From the NCBI GenBank assembly GCA_021818605.1, contig JAKAUH010001179.1, positions 1 through 5,531 of the forward strand: a stretch of 5,531 nucleotides of DNA. The letters run 5' to 3'. Every line of letters begins with the position of its first letter. Position 1 is the stretch's first letter. The notes beneath the pieces are model-generated. The model was not told the origin of the DNA and did no database searches. It worked only from the letters and a program-made list of their open reading frames with translations. Both the position numbers and the translations under genes were made by a program. Origin of the DNA: Planctomycetota bacterium. GTDB taxonomy: Bacteria; Planctomycetota; Planctomycetia; Isosphaerales; Isosphaeraceae. Shown piece by piece: positions 4,589-5,531 of the stretch.

Positions 4589-5531
4589 TCACGGCATTGG
4601 AACGTCTCGAAACTCGAAGGGAACGCTCACGGTCGCCCGGGTGAGCGTGTAATAGCGGAGCTCCTTGAGGACGAGATTGCCGGCCTGCCCGTTGAGGGTC
4701 AGGGTGAGGCGCGAGGTCTCGGAGTCGAGCCCCGACGGGAACCAGGTGATGAACTGGCCTCGCTTGTCGACGATCTCGAGCTGGAGGCGATGAGTATCGA
4801 CCGGGTAGAGCTCGCCGAAGGCCTCGGCGTCGGCCTGGTCGGCGGCACTGGCCCGATCGTTCGCCTTGACGGAGAGTTCCAGCAGTGTCTGGGAGCCGAC
4901 GACCCCCGGACGGATGCTGTGCACGGTCAGGTTGACGTCGGAGTTGGCGAACGTCTTGCCGGCCGCCCGGTCGAGCGGGACGTGCAGTGGGTCGGGGCGC
5001 CTCGAGCAGACATTCAGAGGAATGGTGCCGCGGAGCCGCTTGATGGTGCGGCCCGGCGTGGCCGGCCGGCGGAACTGCGCCTGGAGGTGCAGCACGGAGC
5101 CCGACGTCGGGCCGAAGTAACCTTCCAGCCGTCCGCCCGCCGCGGTCTCGTCGGTCGGGGGTATGAGCGACTGGCCGCGGTCGTCGACCGCCTCGGTGAT
5201 CTGGAGCGGCCCGTTCTGGGTGAGGTTGAGCCGGGGTTCAGCCGCCAGCGCGAGCGAGGCCGAGAATTGCTCGCTGACGACGGGGTAGATCCTGTTCCGC
5301 CGCCCGGGTGCCCCCACTCGTGGAATACCGGGATTTCCCCCGTTGCCGACTCCGCGGGCACCCAGACCCGAGGGGCCGTAGTTGAGGTCGCGCTGGTAGT
5401 GCACGCCCAGCAGGCTGACCCGGAACGGGCCGTGGTCGGAGTTGGGCGTGATTGACCCCGACGGGCCGTTCGTCAGAGCGAAGGTCGGCTCGCGCGGGCC
5501 GGCGATCCCGTGCAGCCCGGGACTCTGCTGG
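4589..5531 (-). CDS. Unassigned protein, probably planctomycete-specific, C-terminal 313 residues
   Basis: The frame is open from the right edge (5531) to TGA at 4589-4591. The gene starts outside the window; the internal GTG at 5404 is not the true start because the protein-like sequence continues upstream (GPFRVSLLGVHYQRDLNYGP spans it). The visible part has a Gly-rich linker (GLGARGVGNGGNPGIPRVG), then alternating hydrophobic and polar segments suggesting beta-sandwich folds: SEQFSASLALAAEPRLNLTQ, ITEAVDDRGQSLIPP, and near the C-terminus LYPVDTHRLQLEIVDKRGQF and LTLTLNGQAGNLVLKELRYY, ending VPFEFRDVPMP. I see no catalytic motif, membrane segment or repeat. The style resembles large secreted or periplasmic hypothetical proteins I associate with planctomycetes, but I cannot name a family. 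The N-terminus, where a signal peptide would be, is missing. Confidence 0.8.
   Translation of the reverse strand, partial: QQSPGLHGIAGPREPTFALTNGPSGSITPNSDHGPFRVSLLGVHYQRDLNYGPSGLGARGVGNGGNPGIPRVGAPGRRNRIYPVVSEQFSASLALAAEPRLNLTQNGPLQITEAVDDRGQSLIPPTDETAAGGRLEGYFGPTSGSVLHLQAQFRRPATPGRTIKRLRGTIPLNVCSRRPDPLHVPLDRAAGKTFANSDVNLTVHSIRPGVVGSQTLLELSVKANDRASAADQADAEAFGELYPVDTHRLQLEIVDKRGQFITWFPSGLDSETSRLTLTLNGQAGNLVLKELRYYTLTRATVSVPFEFRDVPMP

Noticed and set aside
3165..4652. Plus-strand open frame of 495 codons overlapping the end of mutY
   Set aside because: The first part is an Arg/Pro-rich shadow of mutY in another frame, and the rest crosses non-coding repeats and runs antisense into the neighbouring gene.
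4329..4652. Possible 107-codon gene on the plus strand after a purine-rich AGGAAGGG
   Set aside because: Its last third is antisense to the hypothetical gene ending at 4589, third-position GC is lower than in the real genes, and the protein is not recognisable. Kept only as a weak possibility in the intergenic entry.

Overview
The window is GC-rich, bacterial, and most likely from a planctomycete of the Isosphaeraceae type (Singulisphaera, Paludisphaera, Aquisphaera and relatives). This is inferred from the Tat-signal lactonase-type protein, the stand-alone FliA-like sigma factor without flagellar genes, the variant MutY, and a long unassigned protein whose style I associate with planctomycetes. 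No database search was possible. I see no mobile element, rRNA, tRNA or CRISPR array.

Layout, left to right. (1) 1-190, minus: the N-terminus of an exported protein with a twin-arginine signal, probably a 6-phosphogluconolactonase-like (YbhE/Lactonase family) beta-propeller, cut by the window edge. (2) 191-508: a divergent intergenic region with a consensus-like promoter reading right, a GNRA-capped palindrome beside its -35 box, and a block of interleaved inverted and direct repeats in the leader. (3) 509-1693, plus: a full-length DegT/DnrJ/EryC1/StrS PLP-dependent sugar aminotransferase. (4) 1694-1732: a short convergent junction with a 9-bp hairpin shared by both 3' ends. (5) 1733-2455, minus: a sigma-70-family factor with regions 2 and 4, starting at GTG. 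(6) 2456-2832: a divergent region holding a small ORF on the minus strand with its own TATAAT box and strong Shine-Dalgarno, which seems frameshifted, plus short tandem repeats and T-tracts before mutY. (7) 2833-4053, plus: a MutY-type adenine glycosylase with the iron-sulphur motif and C-terminal domain, but with Glu at the usual catalytic Asp position. (8) 4054-4588: a 535-bp convergent gap with hairpins and a pentanucleotide repeat. (9) 4589-5531, minus: the C-terminal 313 residues of a large unassigned protein.

The genes alternate in strand and do not form an operon with one pathway: sugar-nucleotide modification, transcription control, DNA repair and two envelope or exported proteins. 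The region reads as ordinary chromosome. The points most worth a second look are the variant MutY active site and the broken CxxC small ORF ahead of the sigma factor. No clearly new multi-gene system is visible.
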